Source: Macrostomum hystrix (lineage: Eukaryota; Platyhelminthes; Macrostomidae). Taken from it: a stretch of 64,000 bases of DNA. Numbering within the stretch: position 1 is the first letter of the stretch; each line of letters starts with the position of its first letter. Positions 1 through 10,579 of this stretch are shown here, one piece after another. The stretch is taken from assembly GCA_950097015.1 (NCBI GenBank), contig CATNEN010000039.1, positions 3,980,001 through 4,044,000 on the forward strand, read 5' to 3'. The translations under genes and the position numbers were made by a program. Under the pieces are notes generated by a model. The model did not search any database. It was not told where the DNA came from and was given only the letters and a program-made list of their open reading frames with translations.

Positions 1-2116
1 AAGGATTGGGCCTAGAGATTTACATTATTGAACAAGTTTACTTGAACTTAAAACGTTTTTATTCCTGTTCTGAGCACAGTGTCACTTTAGAAAACATCTA
101 GCACCAGACATATGCTTTCTTTACATAGGTTTTAGATTTTTTACTTTACATGCTTCATGTATGCTGATTATAAAAACGAACGCAAAATTATTACAAACAA
201 ATTGTACGTAGACACGCAGTTATTTTCTCTAGCCTATATGATCCTATAGGCCTACAGTCTAGAATAGAATGGATCGGGTTCAGATTAGTAAATAAGTTTT
301 TTAAAAAGTAAGATTTTTTTCGATGATATTGCCACAATAAATCAAATGCTTCTAAAAAGGCTATCGAATACTTTTAATTACAACTATAAAGAACCATGAT
401 TAAGAATTTTTATAACACATTTCACTTGAATAATTTATTATTTTCTATCGAAATTTCTATGACTCATCTTACCACGAAAATTTTGAAACTTACCGTTATT
501 AGTCTATAATATAACTTAAGGAGGCGTATATCATGTAAAAAATAGAAAATATAAACAATACGTTAATTAAGCATAAGTTAAAATTCAAATACCTGGTTTG
601 ATTGCAAGTAATTCTGTCTGGTTATTTAGGACAGCAATTTAAACATTTTTAATAATGACCCCATAGACCCCCATTATTATTCACGTTATTTCAAATTTTC
701 TCTATCCCCTTTTATCTCCTGCAATACTAATACTATTCATTAAAACGAATCGTTTCTTTTATTGTCTTTCGTATCAATTTTTAATGAATTTCTTTCGCTA
801 AACTTTACAAACTATAAACTCGCGTTCTTGTTGGCATAACTGGCATTTTGCCAGAGCCAAACAATCTATACTACTGCATTGACCGGTAAATCGAGATTAT
901 TATTGTATAATTATAATTCAAATATTATCGGAACGCCATGTTATCACAGAAGCTATGAAGCGATAGTATCCTATGACGAAGATTTGCAGTCCTGATTAAA
1001 AAACCAACAAGTTTAACGCATAGAAAAATCAGTGAAAGTTACTTCAGCAGCCAGGATATGCAGCATCCATTCTCCTAAAACTACATTTTTTATATCCATA
1101 CATTTGCATGAGGCTTGTTGACTTTCTGTCGATACTTAACTGCTCTGTATAAGCTCGCGCCTCTTTATGGGGTCAATAAGAAGAGGGTAGGGATTGTTAA
1201 ATTAGTCGCTAACGTCCTCTTCTCCTTGACTCGAATTGAAATCTGGAGAGAGCCCTCCTGCATGGGATTGGATCGGACGCAGATTTAGTCCATGGGCAGG
1301 TTAACGATGGCAAAAGGTAACTTAACAAGCTCTCTCGCTACTTCTGTGCAGCACATCATGTCGATTCCCTGCCCTTCTTCGGCCGCCGTGCCGAATTCGG
1401 CAATTAACTGTTAAAAAATTGATTCGATCAGGATACAACTATAGATGCTCGCATACCTGATTATTTTGGGGCTTGCAGCCAAAAGGGCGACGACTCATCA
1501 CTCGAAGGTCAGGGGTTCAATTATTGAAACAACAATTCTGTCCTCTAGAAAGACACTTAACTCTGTGTTGCTTTAGTTCACCTAGCTGTAAATGCTTGAA
1601 TGCCAGAATCACCTGAGTTAATTTAGGATTGGTGTGGCGTCTCCAAGTCCATGGACTAAACAGGGGCACGCAGCGTTCAGTTAAGCTGCGAAATTACAGT
1701 CATTGCAGTTTGCCGGTGTCTTTAAGTGCTAACTTATTATTTAAGCTTATCCACCTACGCACACGAAAGCGTTAATCAGGTCTCAAGGGATTAAAAGCCT
1801 AAAATTAAAATTTCCGAGAATACAAACAAAAAGCACTAACTGCATGCATGCTAGCGCTAGGTTCAGTGCTGCATGCACATTGGCTATGCAGTTGGTAGCA
1901 AAATTAGATTTTCATAGTTTACATTTTCCGTCTTATAGCGGCTCAAAGTGTTAATAATATGGCTATTTTTCTTAGTACTTTTGCAGCAATTCTCCAAACT
2001 TCATCCAAACATCAATCCGCAAACTGGTGTTTGCACTTGCACTTTGCCCTTCCCACTGTCCACGGACTGGAAAACTGTACACGGCTTACAATTCATCAGA
2101 GCATCATGACATGAAC
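1..2116. other. AT-rich sequence without a recognisable gene
   Basis: No coding signal is seen on either strand. The stretch is AT-rich up to about 1,150. Around 1,475-1,690 it carries what looks like a decayed SINE: a tRNA B-box-like GGGGTTCAATTATTG near 1,511 and a downstream AGTCCATGGACT. The latter block recurs near 56,930 and 52,338, again next to repeat-like sequence. The SINE reading is tentative. Confidence 0.5.
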
Positions 2117-2540
2117 ACCAGCTTCCAGTTCCTCAGAGCTTCCAGTTCCTCGGAGCATCATCCATCCAGCTTCCAGTTCCTCGGAGCATCATCCATCCAG
2201 CTTCCAGTTCCTCGGAGCATCATCCATCCAGCTTCCAGTTCCTCGGAGCATCATCCATCCAGCTTCCAGTTCCTCGGAGCATCATCCATCCAGCTTCCAG
2301 TTCCTCAGAGCATCATCCATCCAGCTTCCAGTTCCTCAGAGCAACATCCATCCAGCTTCCAGTTCCTCAGAGCAACATCCATCCAGCTTCCAGTTCCTCA
2401 GAGCAACATCCATCCAGCTTCCAGTTCCTCAGAGCAACATCCATCCAGCTTCCAGTTCCTCAGAGCAACATCCATCCAGCTTCCAGCTCCTCAGAGCAAC
2501 ATCCATCCAGCTTCCAGTTCCTCAGAGCAACATCCATTTA
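2117..2540. repeat. 31-bp minisatellite (about 13 copies)
   Basis: Tandem units of 31 bp share the core CAGCTTCCAGTTCCTC followed by AGAGCA or GGAGCA and CATCCATC. The right-hand units have CAACATCC where the left-hand ones have CATCATCC, so the array is homogenised in two blocks. Open frames across it are a by-product of the repeat. Confidence 0.93.
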
Positions 2541-3237
2541 GCTACTTACCAATCGACGCGCGCTCATCTTGAGTTGGAATCGGTGTCGCAGATGTCGCAC
2601 AATCATGCAGTTTGTACTACTCGGCCTGATACTTCGGCGCCGCGATAGCTGGCGGTCTTTGATAGCGAGCTGGCGCCGCAGTTCGAAATTCAGTCTGACT
2701 GGCGGCCTTGCAAGAATCTTGCAGCTATTAGTTCCTCAAAATCAGTGGCGCTTTGAGTCCGAGCGGCGCTGGCTGGTTGGTCCTGGCCCAGAGGTGCTGT
2801 CCTGCTCCACTCAGGGGTTGGGAATGGGTTACGGGGCGGAAACGGAGATTGGGGAGGGGCTAAGGTAAGTCGTCCTGAGGAGTTTAGCGGAGGATTGGGC
2901 AGGGAATCAGATTAAACCGCAGTCCTGACGCTGTCTGTGCCACTCGCTTGAATTCCTGCCCTCTCCCTGCAAAGTCCCTCTCTCTCCCTCATTAACAAGC
3001 TAATAGTTTGGCTTTGCCATCGTCGAGTCTGTCATCAAAACGCGCGCCCAACAACAGTTACAGGGTCCAGTTTCTTGCTAGACAAGTCCAATGGAGCAGG
3101 CAACTGACAGGCCTCACAGGCATGCGGATTCGCTTTGCCTTTGGCGATCTCAATGCACTTTTTTGTTTACAAGAATACTGAATGCAGTTAGTGCTGGATT
3201 CATCAATGAATGATTGAACTCGCCTACCAATCAAAAT
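2541..3237. other. GC-rich unique island, possible exon, gene unknown
   Basis: This is GC-rich unique sequence in an AT-rich neighbourhood. A + strand frame is open from about 2,569 to 2,868 and runs into a perfect splice-donor consensus, AAG|GTAAGT, at about 2,870. I recognise no domain in the translation and found no acceptor partner downstream. It could be a first exon or untranslated exon of a gene not otherwise visible, or chance. Confidence 0.25.
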
Positions 3238-3346
3238 AAATGACACTCACCTGTCATGCAGCACAAATGACACTCACCTGTCATGCAGCACAAATGACAC
3301 CTGTCATTCAACGCAGATGACACCTGTCATTCAACGCAGATGACAC
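3238..3346. repeat. Two short tandem duplications
   Basis: Two adjacent duplicated blocks start ATGACACTCACCTGTCATGC and ATGACACCTGTCATTCAACG, two copies each. They share the ATGACAC...CTGTCAT core, so the second block is probably a truncated derivative of the first. Confidence 0.8.
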
Positions 3347-4109
3347 TCCCCTTACGTACAGGACCTTTACAAGACCTCTACTTGAGAGGCAGCAGTTGCA
3401 TTTTGACTGTCGAGTCTGGCCGTCTTTGGCACAAACTCAAGCAACGCTACTCAAAAAAGCCCATACTTAGTCTACAAACTAAGACAGACTTGGGATTCAG
3501 CATCACAAGACTATCGCATCACAGCCACAGCTGCTTTATCGGGTTGCAGTTTTCCAGTCGCTAATTAGTAATTATAGATATTACGCAATGTCCAGGCACG
3601 GAGTAATATGCTAATAGTAATTTCGCTTCGCTCACAATAGTTAAAAGACGGATTTGCAATTGGGGATTTTGCTTAGCTTTGTTGCACCTGGGAATAAATT
3701 AGCATTTTGCTGGACAGCGGAGGTGGTTTGCGCTTATAATAATGACTTATACGCATTGACCCACGTGACTATCTAAAGACAATGTACAGATAGAGATGTT
3801 CCGTTTGTATGTTTAACCATAATAAACTCTTGGTTTCTTCTCGAACCAAATAGAATGTGGTTTTCTCATACAAGCAACTGAACCTTTGCAAGATTTACTC
3901 TGAATCTGTGCTTCTCTATCTTGCTTCCTTTAGGATATCGCTGATATCACATCAGGATATTTCGATATCAGGATATGGCTGATATTCAATCGTAATTATT
4001 GAAACAAGTTTATTGCTCTCATTAAAAAAATTAATCTGAGAGCCTGAAGGTATGGTAAAGACAGAAAAAAATATAAATATATCTACGAGTTGATAATGTC
4101 CATCGGACA
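3347..4109. other. No gene seen; GATATC-rich patch
   Basis: Unique AT-rich sequence. Near 3,930-3,990 a patch repeats GATATC and GGATAT several times and is locally palindromic. Nothing coding is supported. Confidence 0.5.
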
Positions 4110-4762
4110 AGCGAATAATAATCGGATAGTCTATGGCCGGATAGTAACCGGATTGTCTATGGCAGTTTAATAACTGGATTGTCTATGGCAGGATAATAAC
4201 TGGATTGTCTATGGCCGGATAGTAACCGGATTGTCTATGGCCGGATAGTAACCGGATCGTCTATGGCAGGCAAGATAGTAACCGGATTGTCTATGGCAGG
4301 ATAATAACTGGATTGTCTATGGCAGGATAATAACTGGATTGTCTATGGCCGGATAGTAACCGGATCGTCTATGGCAGGCAAGATAGTAACCGGATTGTCT
4401 ATGGCAGGATAATAACTGGATTGTCTATGGCAGGATAATAACTGGATTGTCTATGGCCGGATAGTAACCGGATTGTCTATGGCCGGATAGTAACCGGATT
4501 GTCTATGGCAGGCAAGATAGTAACCGGATTGTCTATGGCAGGATAATAACCGGATTGTCTATGACCGGATAGTAACCGGATTGTCTATGGCCGGATAGTA
4601 ACCGGATTGTCTATGGCCGGATAGTAATGGCAGGATAATAATTGGATAATCTGAGGCAGGATAACCGGGTTTTCTATAACAGGATAATAGCTAGATGGTC
4701 GATGGCTGAACAATAACCAGAATACCAATCATGGGTTTAAAGCCGGATTGTCTATGGCCGGA
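4110..4762. repeat. 26-bp minisatellite (about 20 copies)
   Basis: Units combine GGATAGTAACC or GGATAATAACT with GGATTGTCTATGGC. The core runs about 4,126-4,640 with more diverged units to 4,762. Two copies carry an extra GGCAA insertion (near 4,266 and 4,376), marking a roughly 110-bp higher-order duplication. Confidence 0.92.
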
Positions 4763-5412
4763 CATAATTTGATGGCAGCAGTCGAAGAAAAATACTGGCC
4801 TATATCAAGCAAGAATCACTTATAAAAGAATGGAAAGATTCCTTCGTCACCTACTGAAGCAGCAGCAGTTCGCTGTTCTTGTATTTTCTTGTCACGCAAG
4901 CCAGAAATTTGAAGTGAGAGGTGATCAAGAAGCTGGCTTCCGTTGTGTGCTTTGTTTTGTGTTTTTCTAGCACCAGTCTTTTTTACTGAAAAGGTGCGAG
5001 TAATTAAATGGAATCCGAAGGACAAGCAGATTTCCTTTGGCTTTTGCGTGTTCCTGAGTCTGGTGCTGAGGCCACCCTAAGCTCCTTGTGATTTCCCAGC
5101 GGGGCTAAATAATCCGCTCTGTTTGGGCCTCTTTAATCCCAACGAGCCATGCGGGAGACTATTAATCCCAACTTTTCAGGACCCACGATGAGGCTGACGG
5201 GAGGCTGGCTTGATTGCTTCTGTTAGGAAGAAGGTTAAAATTAATTGCGCGATTGTCCACTGCCAGACAGTTGAGATGAAAGTGTGGGAGCCGAGATGCG
5301 GCTAAGCTGAAGTTTCGGAAGCTACTCAACCTGCTCAGCATCGCTGGGGTGAGCAGCATTTCTTATGAACCTTCAAGGAAACTGGAAACTGGAATCCTGA
5401 TTCGTGGTACAA
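4763..5412. other. No gene seen
   Basis: Unique sequence between two minisatellites. Minus-strand frames of 65-69 codons are open here, but they show no recognisable motif or convincing splice partners. Confidence 0.5.
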
Positions 5413-6130
5413 GATTCACCCCTGACAACTCATTCACCCCAACCCAGATTCACACCTGACAACTCATTCACCCCAACCCAGATTCACACCTGACAACTCA
5501 TTCACCCCAACCCAGATTCACACCTGACAACTCATTCACCCCAACCCAGATTCACACCTGACAACTCATTCACCCCAACCCAGATTCACACCTGACAACT
5601 CATTCACCCCAACCCAGATTCACACCTGACAACTCATTCACCCCAACCCAGATTCACACCTGACAACTCATTCACCCAACCCAGATTCACACCTGACAAC
5701 TCATTCACCCAACCCAGATTCACACCTGACATCTCATTCACCCAACCCAGATTCACACCTGACAACTCATTCACCCAACCCAGATTCACACCTGACAACT
5801 CATTCACCCCAACCCAGATTCACACCTGACAACTCATTCACCCCAACCCAGATTCACACCTGACAACTCATTCACCCCAACCCAGATTCACACCTGACAA
5901 CTCATTCACCCCAACCCAGATTCACACCTGACAACTCATTCACCCCAACCCAGATTCACACCTGACAACTCATTCACCCCAACCCAGATTCACACCTGAC
6001 AACTCATTCACCCAACCCAGATTCACACCTGACAACTCATTCACCCAACCCAGATTCACACCTGACATCTCATTCACCCAACCCAGATTCACACCTGACA
6101 ACTCATTCACCCCAACCCAAATTCACACCA
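5413..6130. repeat. 33/34-bp minisatellite (about 21 copies)
   Basis: Units contain GATTCACACCTGACAACTC followed by ATTCACCCCAACCCA. Most are 34 bp. A recurrent 33-bp variant lacks one C. The block of 33-bp units with ACATCTC appears twice (about 5,670-5,780 and 6,000-6,090), so part of the array was segmentally duplicated. Confidence 0.93.
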
Positions 6131-6895
6131 AGGAATCTCTTCCCCTCATGCAAATTCTCGTGCTAGCTTTTTCCATGTCACCACGGCGAGATGCTTGAGA
6201 AGCTTTCAGACTGTCATATCCCATACTAGCTACTTACAGGCTTTTTTAAGTAGTGCAGTAGAACATTTCAAGCGAGAAATTTTTTTGAGGGCAGAAGCCT
6301 AGTAGTTCGAGCCCTTATGGAAACAATTTGTGTACATATGAGCAGCCCACTTAATTATCGAGTGGTTCAGCTGTAAAATGGCAAACCGGTAGAAATCAGG
6401 GTGGCTGCTGCAGCCATTACTGGTACACAGAGTGAAGAGTTGTACACAGCTTTTGGAGTGATGTGTGAATTGTCTAAATTGTATTGCGCAATATTCAAAC
6501 TTAACTCTAAAAGTTATTTCATATTTTAAATATTTTTTCCGACAGTTTAAGTACAAGAAACAACAAAGAGAAGTCTATAAGGAAAAGCAGCAAAAATACA
6601 AAAAAACAAGAGAGTCGAAGATAAAAGACAGGCTGGCAAAAGCCTTCAATCGTCAAAGCAATCCCATCACTCGAATGCAGAGCTGATAAGAGACTAATTC
6701 GCTTGACGATTAGCTGACAGCAATGACCAGTTGATTCGAATTAAACAGTTCATGCGTAGTTTGATGCTGCCTTTCGTAGTGATTTTGATTTGTTTACAGC
6801 GAGACTTCCAAGCCCCATGTGACCTGACTTCCGCTGTGCTCAGTAACGAAACCTGAATGAGCACCTGGTTGAAGGAGTTTTATTTTAACAGTAAT
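6131..6895. other. No gene seen
   Basis: Unique AT-rich sequence. A lysine-rich + strand frame (6,465-6,686) is open, but it has no recognisable domain and ordinary AT-rich composition. Confidence 0.5.
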
Positions 6896-9800
6896 TTCCC
6901 ACCACGTCCTCAGTTTCACAGATATTACCCACCAGCACCTCAGTTTAAAAGTCATTACCCACCAGCACCTCAGTTTAAAAGTCATTACCCCCCAGCTCAT
7001 CAGTTTAGAAGTCATTACCCACCAGCTCCTCAGTTTAAAAGTCATTACCCACCAGCACCTCAGTTTAAAAGTCATTACCCCCAGCTCATCAGTTTAACAG
7101 TCATTACCCACCAGCACCTCAGTTTAAAAGTCATTACCCACCAGCTCATCAGTTTAACAGTCATTACCCACCAGCACCTCAGTTTAAAAGTCATTACCCA
7201 CCAGCTCCTCAGTTTAGAAGTCATTACCCACCAGCACCTCAGTTTAGAAGTCATTACCCACCAGCTCCTCAGTTTAGAAGTCATTACCCACCAGCTCCTC
7301 AGTTTAGAAGTCATTACCCACCAGCACCTCAGTTTAAAAGTCATTACCCCCCAGCTCATCAGTTTAGAAGTCATTACCCACCAGCTCCTCAGTTTAAAAG
7401 TCATTACCCACCAGCTCATTAGTTTAAAAGTCATTACCCACCAGCTCATCAGTTTAAAAGTCATTTCCCACCAGCTCCTCAGTTTAACAGTAATTACCCA
7501 CCAGCTTCTCAGTTTAAAAGTCATTACCCACCAGCTCATTAGTTTAAAAGTCATTACCCACCAACTCCTCAGTTAAAAGTCATTACCCACCAGCTCATCA
7601 GTTTAAAAGTCATTACCCACCAGCACCTCAGTTTAAAAGTCATTACCCCCTAGCTCATCAGTTTAACAGTCATTACCCACCAGCACCTCAGTTTAAAAGT
7701 CATTACCCACCAGCTCATCAGTTTAACAGTCATTACCCACCAGCACCTCAGTTTAAAAGTCATTACCCACCAGCACCTCAGTTTAAAAGTCATTACCCCC
7801 CAGCTCATCAGTTTAGAAGTCATTACCCACTAGCTCATCAGTTTAAAAGTCATTTCCCACCAGCTCCTCAGTTTAACAGTAATTACCCACCAGCTTCTCA
7901 GTTTAAAAGTCATTACCCACCAGCTCATTAGTTTAAAAGTCATTACCCACCAACTCCTCAGTTTAAAAGTCATTACCCACCAGCTCATCAGTTTAAAAGT
8001 CATTACCCACCAGCTCATCAGTTTAAAAGTCATTACCCACCAGCTCCTCAATTCAACAGTCATTACCCACCAGCTCCTCAATACAACAGTCATTACCCAC
8101 CAGCTCCTCAATACAACAGTCATTTCCCACCAGCTCCTCAATACAACAGTCATTACCCACCAGCTCCTCAATTCAACAGTCATTTCCCACCAGCTCCTCA
8201 ATTCAACAGTCATTACCCACCAGCTCCTCAATACAACAGTCATTACTCACCAGCTCCTCAATACAACAGTCATTACCCACCAGCTCCTCAATTCAACAGT
8301 CATTACCCACCAGCTCCTCAATTCAACAGTCATTACCCACCAGCTCCTCAATACAACAGTCATTACTCACCAGCTCCTCAATACAACAGTCATTACCCAC
8401 CAGCTCCTCAATACAACAGTCATTACCCACCAGCTCCTCAATTCAACAGTCATTTCCCACCAGCTCCTCAATACAACAGTCATTACCCACCAGCTCCTCA
8501 ATACAACAGTCATTACCCACCAGCTCCTCAATACAACAGTCATTACCCACCAGCTCCTCAATACAACAGTCATTTCCCACCAGCTCCTCAATACAACAGT
8601 CATTTCCCACCAGCTCCTCAATACAACAGTCATTTCCCACCAGCTCCTCAATACAACAGTCATTTCCCACCAGCTCCTCAATACAACAGTCATTTCCCAC
8701 CAGCTCCTCAATACAACAGTCATTTCCCACCAGCTCCTCAATTCAACAGTCATTACCCACCAGCTCCTCAATTCAACAGTCATTACCCACCAGCTCCTCA
8801 ATACAACAGTCATTACTCACCAGCTCCTCAATACAACAGTCATTTCCCACCAGCTCCTCAATACAACAGTCATTACCCACCAGCTCCTCAATTCAACAGT
8901 CATTTCCCACCAGCTCCTCAATACAACAGTCATTACCCACCAGCTCCTCAATACAACAGTCATTACCCACCAGCTCCTCAATTCAACAGTCATTACCCAC
9001 CAGCTCCTCAATACAACAGTCATTACCCACCAGCTCCTCAATACAACAGTCATTTCCCACCAGCTCCTCAATACAACAGTCATTACCCACCAGCTCCTCA
9101 ATTCAACAGTCATTTCCCACCAGCTCCTCAATTCAACAGTCATTACCCACCAGCTCCTCAATACAACAGTCATTACTCACCAGCTCCTCAATACAACAGT
9201 CATTACCCACCAGCTCCTCAATTCAACAGTCATTACCCACCAGCTCCTCAATTCAACAGTCATTACCCACCAGCTCCTCAATACAACAGTCATTACTCAC
9301 CAGCTCCTCAATACAACAGTCATTACCCACCAGCTCCTCAATACAACAGTCATTACCCACCAGCTCCTCAATTCAACAGTCATTTCCCACCAGCTCCTCA
9401 ATACAACAGTCATTACCCACCAGCTCCTCAATACAACAGTCATTACCCACCAGCTCCTCAATTCAACAGTCATTACCCACCAGCTCCTCAATACAACAGT
9501 CATTTCCCACCAGCTCCTCAATACAACAGTCATTTCCCACCAGCTCCTCAATACAACAGTCATTTCCCACCAGCTCCTCAATACAACAGTCATTTCCCAC
9601 CAGCTCCTCAATACAACAGTCATTTCCCACCAGCTCCTCAATACAACAGTCATTACCCACCAGCTCCTCAATTCAACAGTCATTACCCACCAGCTCCTCA
9701 ATTCAACAGTCATTACCCACCAGCTCCTCAATACAACAGTCATTACTCACCAGCTCCTCAATACAACAGTCATTTCCCACCAGCTCCTCAATACAACAGT

Positions 9801-10148
9801 CATTACCCACCAGCTCCTCAATTCAACAGTCATTTCCCACCAGCTCCTCAATACAACAGTCATTACCCACCAGCTCCTCAATACAACAGTCATTACCCAC
9901 CAGCTCCTCAATACAACAGTCATTACCCACCAGCTCCTCAATACAACAGTCATTTCCCACCAGCTCCTCAATACAACAGTCATTTCCCACCAGCTCCTCA
10001 ATACAACAGTCATTTCCCACCAGCTCCTCAATACAACAGTCATTTCCCACCAGCTCCTCAATACAACAGTCATTTCCCACCAGCTCCTCAATACAACAGT
10101 CATTTCCCACCAGCTCCTCAATACAACAGTCATTTCCCACCAGCTCCT
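6896..10148. repeat. 30-bp minisatellite, about 108 copies, 3.25 kb
   Basis: This is the largest array in the window. Left of about 8,040 the units read CAGTTTAAAAGTCATTACCC with CCAGCTCATCAG or CCAGCACCTCAG. To the right they switch to CAATACAACAGT or CAATTCAACAGT with CATTACCCAC or CATTTCCCAC. Because the unit is a multiple of three and rarely contains stops, five of six frames stay open for long distances, including a + frame repeating the decapeptide PPAPQYNSHY. Single-base deletions near 7,079 and 7,571 and a TAG near 7,928 break that frame in the left part. I therefore treat it as satellite DNA. No initiator, splice site or flanking coding sequence supports a gene. Confidence 0.95.
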
Positions 10149-10579
10149 AAGGCAAAAATGTCTGTGGCATGGGATAGTCTGTGCCCAAGTCTCTCTCTTT
10201 TGGCATCTCTCAAGCGCTGTCATTGGTTGAGCAGATCGGAGGACGCAGGCCCTATTTAATTAAGACTCGCTGCATCATGAAGTTATAAAACTCTCAATGC
10301 CCTATTGAAAATCTAGCCATAGCAGAGTGTCAGTCATTTGCCAGACTTTAATTTCAACTGTGAGTGCTGTTTTCGTGTTCCCTTTCTAAACACAATTTTT
10401 CTGTGCTTGTTCAATAGTTCGACTAGACCCTTCATTTTGTCTGCGTTAATTACTGATATAGTTAGTAACTGGGCCAGTTACTAAATTCTGATTGATAGAG
10501 AGATAGAAAATAATTTGTTTCTAAACTTCCGAACTCTGAATTTCAGACATTTCAGTGAAACTTTATCAATAAATGTCAG
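10149..10579. other. 5' flank of the GPCR gene
   Basis: Unique sequence upstream of the receptor start codon. A TTATAAAAC box lies at about 10,283. A pyrimidine-rich acceptor-like CTGAATTTCAG ends at 10,546, 33 nt before the chosen ATG, so the leader may be cis- or trans-spliced. Neither is proven. Confidence 0.35.

Noticed and set aside
8367-10223. Long minus-strand open frames with a repeated MTVVLRSWWV or GNDCCIEELV peptide
   Set aside because: They are frame shadows of the 30-bp array. The unit length is a multiple of three, several frames are open at once, and start codons simply recur each unit.
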